Shown piece after piece: positions 32,134-38,887 of a stretch of 38,887 bases of DNA. Made by a program: the position numbers and the translations under genes. The first letter of the stretch is position 1. Every line of letters starts with the position of its first letter. The notes beneath the pieces are model-generated. The model was given only the letters and a program-made list of their open reading frames with translations, searched no databases and was not told where the DNA came from. Origin of the DNA: Bacteroidota bacterium (GTDB lineage: Bacteria > Bacteroidota > Bacteroidia > Palsa-965); NCBI GenBank assembly GCA_003153435.1, contig PLYR01000093.1:1-38887 (forward strand), read 5' to 3'.

Positions 32134-35100
32134 TTATCGAACAAGACTGATATTTCCTTTGCCTGTAACGGTCTGCCCGTTCCGAAGGGTTGCCTGAAGG
32201 TAGTAAGCAAATACAGCAGTGTTCATGCTTTGACCACGGAATGTCCCGTCCCAACAAAATCCAGGGTCTTTAGTTTCGAAGACCTTTTCTCCCCAACGGT
32301 CATAAATCGAAAATGAAAGTTCCTGAATGCAGCTTCCATAAACACACAATAAATCATTGACTCCATCCCCATTCGGTGAAAAGAAGTTGGGCACAAATGC
32401 TTCTCCACAGGTTAAATCCACTGTCACCTTTACACATGCGCTATCCCTGCAGCCAGAAAATCCGGTTATAGCGAGACAATAGGTTGTGGTATTTGTAGGA
32501 GCCGCAGTCGGATTAGGGCATGAAGAACAACTGAGCCCTGTGCTTGGCATCCATAGATAACTCCCGGTACCGCTTCCCTGCAAAGTCGTGGAAGAACCTA
32601 AACTTATGGTCACATCAGGACTTACAGTGACAACCGGAATTGTATCGGCTTGGACGGTGACCGTACTCGCCCTCGTGCAACCATTGGCATCCGTTATGAG
32701 ACAGGTATACGTACCAGGTCCTAATCCGATAGCATGAAGTCCGGTTCCCCCTGAGGGCGACCAACTATAGGTGAACACACCTGTTCCGCCACTGGCCAAA
32801 GCTGTTGCTGATCCATCATGCCCGGTACAACTTGCAATGGAACTGGTAGTGACGCTTAGAGCACCTGGCTGCGTAATGGTGACTGTTTGTATTTGCTCGC
32901 AACCGCCCGCATCTGTTACTGTACAAGTATAGGTTCCGACAGCTAAACTGGTAGCCGTTGCTGAGTTACCACCCGATGGTGACCAACTGAAGGTAAATGG
33001 AGCTGTACCACCGGTAGCAGAGATCGTTGCGTTACCCGTGCTCCCTCCGTTACAAAGCAAGTTGGTCTGTGAAGCAATGGCAAGAGCCGGTCCACCATTG
33101 CTATTCACTGAGACTGCCACACCGCTAGTACATCCGTTTGCATCGGTCACTGCGCAATTATAGTTACCTGCAGGAATCCCAGAAGTAGTGGCCGCACTTC
33201 CACCTGCAGGGGTCCAACTATAAGTGTATGGGCCTACACCTCCTGTTATGGATGCGGTTGCCGTTCCGTTACTAGACCCACAACTGGCAGGAGTGGAAGT
33301 TGATGACGCAGTAATCACTGCGGGTTGGGTGATGGTTACGGTTTGTATTTGTTGACACCCGTTGGCATCTTTTACGGTACAGGTATAAGTACCAGCCGAC
33401 AGGCTGATGGCGCTTGCCGCTGTTCCTCCCAATGGAGACCAGCTATAGGTATAAGGAGAGGTGCCACCTGTGGCACTCACAGATGCACTCCCGGTACTAT
33501 TTCCATTGCAGAGCACATTGACCTGACCTGCATTGGTTACTGTTGGGCCACTTCCCGCTACGACGGTTGCCGTTGAAACGGTGGAACAGCCATTCGCATC
33601 TTTCACAGAGCACGTATATGTTCCTGGAGCAAGTCCGGAAGCGGTTGCAGCAGTTCCCCCCGCGGGGGTCCATGAATAGGTAAAGGGCCCTGTTCCTCCT
33701 GTGAGTGTAACAGTAGCAGAGCCGGTACCGGAGCATGAAGCTGCGGTGGGTACAGCAGAGCTGGTAAAAGAAGCGCCTGCAGTAACAGTAACTGGTTTTG
33801 AAATGGAGTCTGTTCCGGCAGTACAGTTATGCACCACAAGCTTCACGGTATAGGTTCCCGGGCCGCTAAAATTATGTACGGGGTTTTGTATACTGCTAGT
33901 ATCTGCTGTACCCGATGCAGGATCTCCGAAATTCCAGGCCCAGGATTTTATTTCATTACAGTTTGGAACACTGTTATCGGTGAAGATTGCTGATTGAGCA
34001 GAGCATGAGCCATTAACAGCAGAGCTAAAGGCAGCGTTTGGTTTATCGGGAACATATTTCCACACTCCAAAATGATGCCAGATAATCGGAGAATGGAACA
34101 GACCAACACCATAGTCATGCCAGTTTGCTCCTCCTATCAGCCAGAGCCCGTCTCCTTTTACATAATAGGCGTTGGCACCTTCCATAGCCTCCGGTTTATT
34201 TCCCGGAGCAGAAACACCTTTCGTTCCCCACACTCCGGGCTGACCGGGAGTATTATCCCCGCTGACCCAGGTCCACATATTCGTTTTAGTACTGTATCTC
34301 CAAAGGTCGTTCCCATCTTCCTCACCCAGCACTCCATCATAATAAGAACCTCCGATAAACCAAAGATTGTCGCAGTCGTCTGTCCACCGCGACCGGTGTT
34401 CGATACGTTGAAAAGGCATGTTGGATGGTGCAGGAACACATTGAGTACCGTAGTTGCCAGTTGGAGTCGCAGTAGATACATTGGAGCCACTCATCCAGGT
34501 CCACATTCCAGTGGTTGTATTGTACATCCACATATCATTCAGATAGTTTTTATTGGTGTTGGAGGCATCAAGTCCTTTTCCTCCCCAGAACCAGATATTG
34601 TCTTTGCTATCTATCCAGCCCAGATGTATCTGCCTGGCTCCAGGCCAGTTGGTTACTGCAGCCACACCAAGTGTCCCATAGACTCCTTTTTGATCACCAA
34701 GTTTATTTCCTCCAACAAATGCCCATTGCACCGAAGTCGGATCAAACTTCCACAGTTCGTTGGAATGGTTCCATACAGTTCCAGCCGAATCAATGCCTTG
34801 TCCCCCGAAATACCAAAGTATTCCATGACTATCAGTCACCGCACAATCTGTTTCCATATGAGCACCCGGCATATTTCCCGGAGCAAAAACACCTTTGGTT
34901 CCATAGACCCCTGCCTGGTTGGTTAGGTTGGTACCTGCCATCCAGGTCCACTGATTAGTGGCAGGATCATAGACCCACATATCGTTATAAAAGAAGTTCC
35001 CTCCGGCTGACTGGCCTCCTCCGTAGAGCCAGAATTTTCCAGTCTTATCAATCCAGGAAGCAGGGCCGAGGTGGCGCGCACCAGGGGTATTTGCAGCAGA

Positions 35101-35451
35101 TGGCACACCCATTGTGCCCCATACGGGTTGCACTCCGGTAACATTAGAACCTTGCATCCAGGTCCATTGATTGATAATGGGATCATATTTCCAGAGGTCA
35201 GAGAAATCAGTCGGGGTCACACCTTGATATCCTCCATAGATCCAGAATTTTCCATTCAAATCTTTCCATTCGGAAGCTTCATAACGTACACCCGGGTAAT
35301 TGGTAGGCGCTGTAGTACCCTTGGTCCCATATACAGGCGCGGCATTGTGTGTGCTGTCGCCATTTATCCAGGTCCACTGATTATAACCTTGACTGTAACT
35401 CAGCAATATCTCGAAAAGGAAGAAATAACAAAAAAGGGAAAGTCGTTTCAT
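32134..35451 (-). CDS. kelch-PKD-SprB repeat surface protein with T9SS type B C-terminal domain (shorter paralogue)
   Basis: A 1105-residue paralogue of the protein at 25045-29439. Signal peptide at residues 1-20. Six kelch-like blades run ~25-470 ('SDLWKYDPIINQWTWMQG' and similar), a PKD domain ~472-556 ('WNFGDPASG', 'PGTYTVKLVV'), five SprB repeats ~566-944, an Ig-like linker with CxxC ~945-1014, and the type B sorting domain 1015-1105 ('VPNFFSPNGDGVND', 'YDRWGEKVFE', ending 'GKGNISLVR' exactly as the larger paralogue does). The main difference from the paralogue is the SprB copy number, five against ten. It should be secreted by the T9SS to the cell surface; its binding partner is unknown. 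A promoter candidate lies just upstream. Confidence 0.92.
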   Translation of the reverse strand: MKRLSLFCYFFLFEILLSYSQGYNQWTWINGDSTHNAAPVYGTKGTTAPTNYPGVRYEASEWKDLNGKFWIYGGYQGVTPTDFSDLWKYDPIINQWTWMQGSNVTGVQPVWGTMGVPSAANTPGARHLGPASWIDKTGKFWLYGGGQSAGGNFFYNDMWVYDPATNQWTWMAGTNLTNQAGVYGTKGVFAPGNMPGAHMETDCAVTDSHGILWYFGGQGIDSAGTVWNHSNELWKFDPTSVQWAFVGGNKLGDQKGVYGTLGVAAVTNWPGARQIHLGWIDSKDNIWFWGGKGLDASNTNKNYLNDMWMYNTTTGMWTWMSGSNVSTATPTGNYGTQCVPAPSNMPFQRIEHRSRWTDDCDNLWFIGGSYYDGVLGEEDGNDLWRYSTKTNMWTWVSGDNTPGQPGVWGTKGVSAPGNKPEAMEGANAYYVKGDGLWLIGGANWHDYGVGLFHSPIIWHHFGVWKYVPDKPNAAFSSAVNGSCSAQSAIFTDNSVPNCNEIKSWAWNFGDPASGTADTSSIQNPVHNFSGPGTYTVKLVVHNCTAGTDSISKPVTVTAGASFTSSAVPTAASCSGTGSATVTLTGGTGPFTYSWTPAGGTAATASGLAPGTYTCSVKDANGCSTVSTATVVAGSGPTVTNAGQVNVLCNGNSTGSASVSATGGTSPYTYSWSPLGGTAASAISLSAGTYTCTVKDANGCQQIQTVTITQPAVITASSTSTPASCGSSNGTATASITGGVGPYTYSWTPAGGSAATTSGIPAGNYNCAVTDANGCTSGVAVSVNSNGGPALAIASQTNLLCNGGSTGNATISATGGTAPFTFSWSPSGGNSATATSLAVGTYTCTVTDAGGCEQIQTVTITQPGALSVTTSSIASCTGHDGSATALASGGTGVFTYSWSPSGGTGLHAIGLGPGTYTCLITDANGCTRASTVTVQADTIPVVTVSPDVTISLGSSTTLQGSGTGSYLWMPSTGLSCSSCPNPTAAPTNTTTYCLAITGFSGCRDSACVKVTVDLTCGEAFVPNFFSPNGDGVNDLLCVYGSCIQELSFSIYDRWGEKVFETKDPGFCWDGTFRGQSMNTAVFAYYLQATLRNGQTVTGKGNISLVR
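32620..33756 (-). repeat. five SprB-type coding repeats (~228 bp each), alternating two subtypes
   Basis: Five units of ~76 codons with the same two alternating subtypes as in the larger paralogue. The order from the N-terminus starts and ends with the 'CG..NG'-like subtype; the 'LLCNG' subtype lies between. Confidence 0.8.
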
Positions 35452-35493
35452 CAGCAGTACTCAACAGGTCTAATTCGGGGAAGTTAGCACTTT

Positions 35494-35524
35494 TAAAAAT
35501 AGAGAGGGTAATGCAATCGATCAA
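35494..35524 (-). promoter_or_regulatory. promoter candidate for the shorter kelch-SprB gene
   Basis: On the minus strand: TTG (35524-35522), 20 bp, then TATTTTTA (35501-35494), one mismatch from TAnnTTTG. It predicts a transcript start about 37 nt before the ATG at 35451. Confidence 0.4.
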
Positions 35525-35552
35525 TAAAAAATGGAATTATTATTGGAAGTTG

Positions 35553-35585
35553 AAAAGGCAGGCTTCTTACGAGGCCTGCCTTTTT
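35553..35585. terminator. intrinsic terminator after the SBBP-repeat gene
   Basis: GGCAGGC (35557-35563) pairs with GCCTGCC (35574-35580), flanked by AAAA and TTTTT. It lies 27 bp past the minus-strand stop at 35612 and separates that gene from the kelch-SprB gene. The hairpin is symmetric, but only the minus-strand gene needs it. Confidence 0.75.
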
Positions 35586-35611
35586 ATGCACTTTGGGGTA
35601 TCCGCAATCTC

Positions 35612-37276
35612 CTATCTGGACACAATCAGTTTGGTCCTTTGAATAGCCCCATTATTAACCAGGGTAACAAAATAGATTCCGTTTGGCTGACTGCTCAGAT
35701 CGAGTTGAAAAGTTGAAGTATTAAACGTTTCCGGTGATTTGATTTCCCGTCCAGTAACATCACATACGGTCATCTGGGTATGGTAATCACTCCCTGCAGA
35801 AGCTTTGAACTGCAGAGAAAAAACCCCCTGACTTGGGTTCGGTGTAAAGGAAATCTGGAGTGGTGTTTCTGTCTCCTCCTTTATGCCTGTTGCAGTTCCA
35901 AGTTTTGCGATAAAGAAATCCTGAGTTCCTGCATTAGTCAGCGTATTACCTCCGATTGGGCAGGAAGCGCTTGTATAGAAGCCGGTAATAAAAGCTTCTC
36001 CATGCCAGTTCACTCCGATTGCAGCTCCTTCATCATCGCCTGTGCCTCCTACACTTTTGGCCCATACAATAGCTCCGGCAGGGTCATACTTTGCAACAAA
36101 AATATTATTGGTGCCGAGGTTGGTGATACTCGAGCTTCCAAAGTTCATAGTAGAGCTTCCGTAATATCCAGTTATATAACTGCTTCCGTCAGCATCCACA
36201 CCAATACTCTGTCCGATGTCATTTTGTGTTCCTCCTGCGGTTTGTGCCCACTGCGCTACTCCGAGCGTATCGTATTTCACGATAAACGCATCATCGTAAG
36301 ACACCAGATGGGTGGTAACGGATCCGCCAAAATGCATCACACTGCTGTTATAAGAACCGACAACATGAGGGCTTCCAAGGGGGTCGAGGCATATGCCGTT
36401 GCCTGATTCGTTCGATACCCCTGTAGGGTTATTCGCCCATTTCACATTTCCGGAAGCATCATATTTTACGATAAACATATCAAGGCCTCCGGAATTTGTA
36501 AGGGATGTGGAGTTAAAAGTACAGGTAGAGCTGGTGAAGAATCCGGTTACATAAGCATTTCCTTTTGCATCGACAGCTATTCCATTTCCCTGATCGGAGC
36601 TAGACCCTCCACCGCTTTTTGCCCAAAGCAGGGCGCCGGAGGGGCTATATTTAGCTACAAATATGTTATAATTCGAACCCAGATTTGTAAGTGAAGTCCC
36701 GCTAAAGGAAATCGTTGGACTTGCATAATACCCGGTAATGTATACATTGCCGCTTCCGTCCACCGAAACACCACTTCCGATATCATTCCCACTGCCACCG
36801 GCGTTTTTTGCCCAGAGCACGTTTCCGGAGGCGTCATATTTTACCAGGAACACATCATCATATCCATACCCGGTAAGTGCGGTAGTCCCGAAAGTTAGGG
36901 AGTGACTATTGGAAGACCCGACCACATAAACATTACCGTTTCCATCTACGGTCACATTGTTTCCGGCATCATTGGAAATCCCGGTAGCCGTTTGTGCCCA
37001 GACCACGGTTCCGGAAGGATCATATTTGGTTAAATAATAATCAAGACCGTTTGCGCTACTGCTATTGGTAAGTGCATGTGTTCCAAAACTGATGGTGCTG
37101 CTATTGTAGCTGCCAGTTACAAAACTGTTTCCGGCAGCATCGGCGCAAACACTAGACCCTCTGTCATCTGCAGGTCCTCCTGCATTTTTTGCCCATGGCC
37201 AGGAAGGAGCCTGAGCATTCATACTAAGGCTAAACATGGTGGCCGCAAGAATAGAAGAAGTAAGGATTTTTTTCAT
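35612..37276 (-). CDS. SBBP (beta-propeller) repeat protein with T9SS type A sorting domain
   Basis: A 554-residue exported protein. Signal peptide at residues 1-22. Residues ~25-465 hold seven repeats of ~62 residues of the SBBP type, each with 'WAKNAGGSGNDIGSGVSVD'-like, 'GNVYITGYY.S.T..FG' and 'IFVAKYDPSG' strands. Seven such units can close a seven-bladed beta-propeller. Residues ~472-554 are a type A T9SS sorting domain ('FTPNPSQGVFSLQF', 'VCDVTGREI', 'SQPNGIYFVTL', ending 'KLIVSR'). The gene lies 141 bp downstream of the LytTR regulator gene, and that gap carries a pair of direct repeats. It is followed by a terminator, so it is probably its own transcript. The function is probably binding or adhesion at the surface. 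Confidence 0.9.
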   Translation of the reverse strand: MKKILTSSILAATMFSLSMNAQAPSWPWAKNAGGPADDRGSSVCADAAGNSFVTGSYNSSTISFGTHALTNSSSANGLDYYLTKYDPSGTVVWAQTATGISNDAGNNVTVDGNGNVYVVGSSNSHSLTFGTTALTGYGYDDVFLVKYDASGNVLWAKNAGGSGNDIGSGVSVDGSGNVYITGYYASPTISFSGTSLTNLGSNYNIFVAKYSPSGALLWAKSGGGSSSDQGNGIAVDAKGNAYVTGFFTSSTCTFNSTSLTNSGGLDMFIVKYDASGNVKWANNPTGVSNESGNGICLDPLGSPHVVGSYNSSVMHFGGSVTTHLVSYDDAFIVKYDTLGVAQWAQTAGGTQNDIGQSIGVDADGSSYITGYYGSSTMNFGSSSITNLGTNNIFVAKYDPAGAIVWAKSVGGTGDDEGAAIGVNWHGEAFITGFYTSASCPIGGNTLTNAGTQDFFIAKLGTATGIKEETETPLQISFTPNPSQGVFSLQFKASAGSDYHTQMTVCDVTGREIKSPETFNTSTFQLDLSSQPNGIYFVTLVNNGAIQRTKLIVSR

Positions 37277-37348
37277 AGGAATAGGAGTTGGGGTGTGATT
37301 GGATTTGATGAAGCTAAACTAATCAAAATTTGACCACATGAAATTGCA

Positions 37349-37379
37349 ATTGAGGGAACCCTGCTCCGGATTGAGGGAA
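37349..37379. promoter_or_regulatory. candidate operator: two perfect 10-bp direct repeats, 21-bp period
   Basis: ATTGAGGGAA occurs at 37349-37358 and again at 37370-37379, on the same strand, 21 bp start to start, or two helical turns. LytTR-type regulators typically bind paired direct repeats with this kind of period. The pair lies 73-103 bp before the ATG of the SBBP protein and just past the end of the LytTR regulator gene. Confidence 0.45.
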
Positions 37380-37417
37380 ACGCTGCTTCGTGGCGATAAA
37401 ACACACCAAACCAACGT

Positions 37418-38164
37418 TTATTCTCCGGACGCCAGGATTTCAAGCAGCGCTTGTCGCTTTTCTCTGGAAACAGGAACTTTGGTCCCATCAGACATAACCA
37501 GATATCCTCCGTCCATCTTGACATACTTTTCGACATGTCGGAGATTCACAATACAGGTTCGGAACACTCTGCAGAAAACAGAGGGGTTCAGCATATTTTC
37601 GTATTCCTTTAGTGTTTTGGTACTGGTGTATTTTTTCCCATCCTGCAAGATGATATGGGTATAGTTGGAATCTGACTCCAGACGGTTAATGAGGTCGGAA
37701 TCGACATATACAATTTCATTCATGCTTGCTATTGCAATTTTATTTCCTCCTTGCATGCCCGCCAACCGTTCGAGTAGTTTTCCGATATCGTTCACGGGTG
37801 ATTTCGTTTCAGACAATACATTTACCTTTCCAACGGCTTCAATCAGTTCGCTGATGATGATCGGTTTGAGGAGATAATCCACTGCATTGTGGCGGAATGC
37901 TTTCACAGCATAGTTGTTATGCGCTGTGGTAAAGATTACCTGAAAGGGCAGGTCTTTTACTTTTTCGAGGAGCTGAAATCCACTCATCCCTGGCATCTGG
38001 ATATCCAGAAATACGAGATCAGGCTGCAACTTTCGGATCTGCTCTACCGCTTTGACTGGATTTGTTTCGCTTCCGATTACGGTGACGTTTTTACAATTTT
38101 GTGCCAGCAGGGAGGAGAGTGCTTCTACTCCATCTATCTCATCATCTATAAGGAATGCTTTCAT
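37418..38164 (-). CDS. LytTR family response regulator
   Basis: A 248-residue two-domain response regulator. The receiver domain (~1-120) has Asp7/Asp8, the phospho-acceptor Asp54 in 'VFLDIQMPGMSG', Thr80 and Lys100 in 'YLLKP'. After a linker, residues ~140-246 are a LytTR DNA-binding domain ('RLESDSNYTHIILQDGKKY', 'FCRVFRTCIVNLRHVEKY', 'KVPVSREKRQ'). It follows the LytS-type kinase gene by 16 bp, forming a standard kinase-regulator pair. Likely targets include the adjacent SBBP surface-protein gene, on the basis of the direct repeats between them; this is inference. Confidence 0.94.
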   Translation of the reverse strand: MKAFLIDDEIDGVEALSSLLAQNCKNVTVIGSETNPVKAVEQIRKLQPDLVFLDIQMPGMSGFQLLEKVKDLPFQVIFTTAHNNYAVKAFRHNAVDYLLKPIIISELIEAVGKVNVLSETKSPVNDIGKLLERLAGMQGGNKIAIASMNEIVYVDSDLINRLESDSNYTHIILQDGKKYTSTKTLKEYENMLNPSVFCRVFRTCIVNLRHVEKYVKMDGGYLVMSDGTKVPVSREKRQALLEILASGE

Positions 38165-38180
38165 AATTTCTAATTAAATT

Positions 38181-38887
38181 TTACTGATGGACCTTTGCGA
38201 TAATCAATGGAAGCAGAAGTGTAACAAGGGTACCGCAAGGTTTACCGTTTGTATCCACTTTATCTTCTATGGTTAAGTTTGCAACACTGTTGTTAAAGGT
38301 GTTCAGGGCTTTGATCCTTTCTTCCGTAAGAGAAAGCCCCATCGATTTGTGTGTTGCCTCTGTGTGTTTTTTCATCCATAAAGACGCCTTTCTGCCCACT
38401 CCATTATCTTCAATCACACATTCCAGCATTTCATTCCTTTTCCTGATCCTGATTTCAATAACACCACTTGCATCCTGTAGAGGCCATAGACCATGAAGAA
38501 TCGCATTCTCAACAAAAGGTTGCAGCAACAGAGGTGGAATAAGAACTTCATAAACAGGAAGTGCCGGTTCAACTTCAATTCTACATGTAAATCTTCCATG
38601 CGCTCTCATCTGTTCCAGTTCAATGTAAAGTTGGAGTGTTTCTATTTCCTGCACCAAAGGTATGTTTTCTGATTTTGAATTTTCAAGGACACTCCGAATC
38701 AGTCGGGCAAACTTAGCGAGGTAATCCTGAGCAGTTCGGCTGTCATTTTTCAGGATATGATTCTGGATACTGTTAATAGCGTTAAAGATAAAATGAGGAT
38801 TCATTTGTGCGCGGATTGCCTTCATCTCCAATCCTGCGATCTGAAGACTGAGCGCTGATTTCCGTTCATCTTTTCTCCGGATGGATC
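38181..38887 (-). CDS. LytS-type sensor histidine kinase (5' partial)
   Basis: The C-terminal part of a histidine kinase, open to the right edge of the window, so the sensor part is missing. A TTG at 38831 is in frame but coding continues upstream of it ('KSALSLQIAGLEMKAIRAQM'), so it is not the start. The visible 235 or so residues have the LytS-type phospho-acceptor motif 'QMNPHFIFNAINSIQNHIL', an N-box-like 'LLLQPFVENAILHGL' and the ATP-binding 'EDNGVGRKAS' and 'MGLSLTEERI'. The coiled segment before the His box is typical. It should phosphorylate the LytTR regulator 16 bp downstream. Confidence 0.92.
   Translation of the reverse strand, partial: SIRRKDERKSALSLQIAGLEMKAIRAQMNPHFIFNAINSIQNHILKNDSRTAQDYLAKFARLIRSVLENSKSENIPLVQEIETLQLYIELEQMRAHGRFTCRIEVEPALPVYEVLIPPLLLQPFVENAILHGLWPLQDASGVIEIRIRKRNEMLECVIEDNGVGRKASLWMKKHTEATHKSMGLSLTEERIKALNTFNNSVANLTIEDKVDTNGKPCGTLVTLLLPLIIAKVHQ

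Noticed and set aside
34072-34926. 284-codon open frame on the plus strand inside the shorter kelch-SprB gene
   Set aside because: It is antisense to the strongly supported kelch region; its His/Pro/Ser-rich translation is the mirror of the repeated Trp/Gly codons and matches no family.
35780-36406. 208-codon open frame on the plus strand inside the SBBP-repeat gene
   Set aside because: Antisense shadow of the repeated propeller codons; no signal, domain or promoter.

Overview
The window reads as a chromosomal segment of a Bacteroidota bacterium (Flavobacteriia/Sphingobacteriia-like; I cannot place it more finely). The grounds are: up to five proteins with type IX secretion system (T9SS) sorting domains, SprB-type and kelch repeat surface proteins, a PD40-OmpA protein, a LytS/LytTR pair, DUF4412 and MuiA-family proteins, a MetG with fused tRNA-binding domain, and a promoter matching the Bacteroidota form (TTG, 18 bp, TATCTTTG) in front of metG. 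No tRNA, rRNA, CRISPR array, insertion sequence, integrase or phage gene was seen, and no gene looks broken.

Layout. 1-2113: end of a T9SS cargo gene, methylmalonyl-CoA epimerase, and a small secreted protein with a likely sorting domain. 2415-7642 (+): an orphan family 5 solute-binding lipoprotein closed by a terminator, a MuiA-family protein, then cysteine desulfurase overlapping a hotdog thioesterase. 7639-17974 (all -): a long, tightly packed run. In transcription order it is YraN, RluB-like pseudouridine synthase with a 378-residue repetitive tail, AsmA-like protein, orphan histidine kinase, HemW, cyclase-family hydrolase, Lrp regulator, DUF502 membrane protein, and a coiled-coil secreted protein. 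18041-23286: a DUF4412 protein, an M20 peptidase overlapping an S66 LD-carboxypeptidase (-), and divergent metG (+).

23298-37276 is the surface-protein region. A second orphan family 5 solute-binding lipoprotein sits 4 bp downstream of a 1464-residue kelch-PKD-SprB-type B CTD protein. Then come a WG-repeat protein, a divergent PD40-CRD-OmpA protein, a shorter paralogue (1105 residues) of the kelch-PKD-SprB protein, and a seven-repeat SBBP protein with a type A sorting domain. 37418-38887 is a LytTR response regulator and its LytS-type kinase, the latter cut by the window edge.

How it may work together: the housekeeping genes cover translation (metG, rluB), cofactors (cysteine desulfurase, hemW), propionate/succinate metabolism (mce) and peptidoglycan or peptide turnover (ldcA, M20). 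The right third is devoted to exported repeat proteins, most with T9SS signals. The most notable regulatory signal is a pair of perfect 10-bp direct repeats, 21 bp apart, between the LytTR regulator and the SBBP surface protein. This spacing suits a LytTR-type operator and would link the two-component system to the surface protein. I do not see a clearly new enzymatic system. The strongest leads are the candidate operator and the alternating two-module architecture of the SprB repeats in the paralogous pair.
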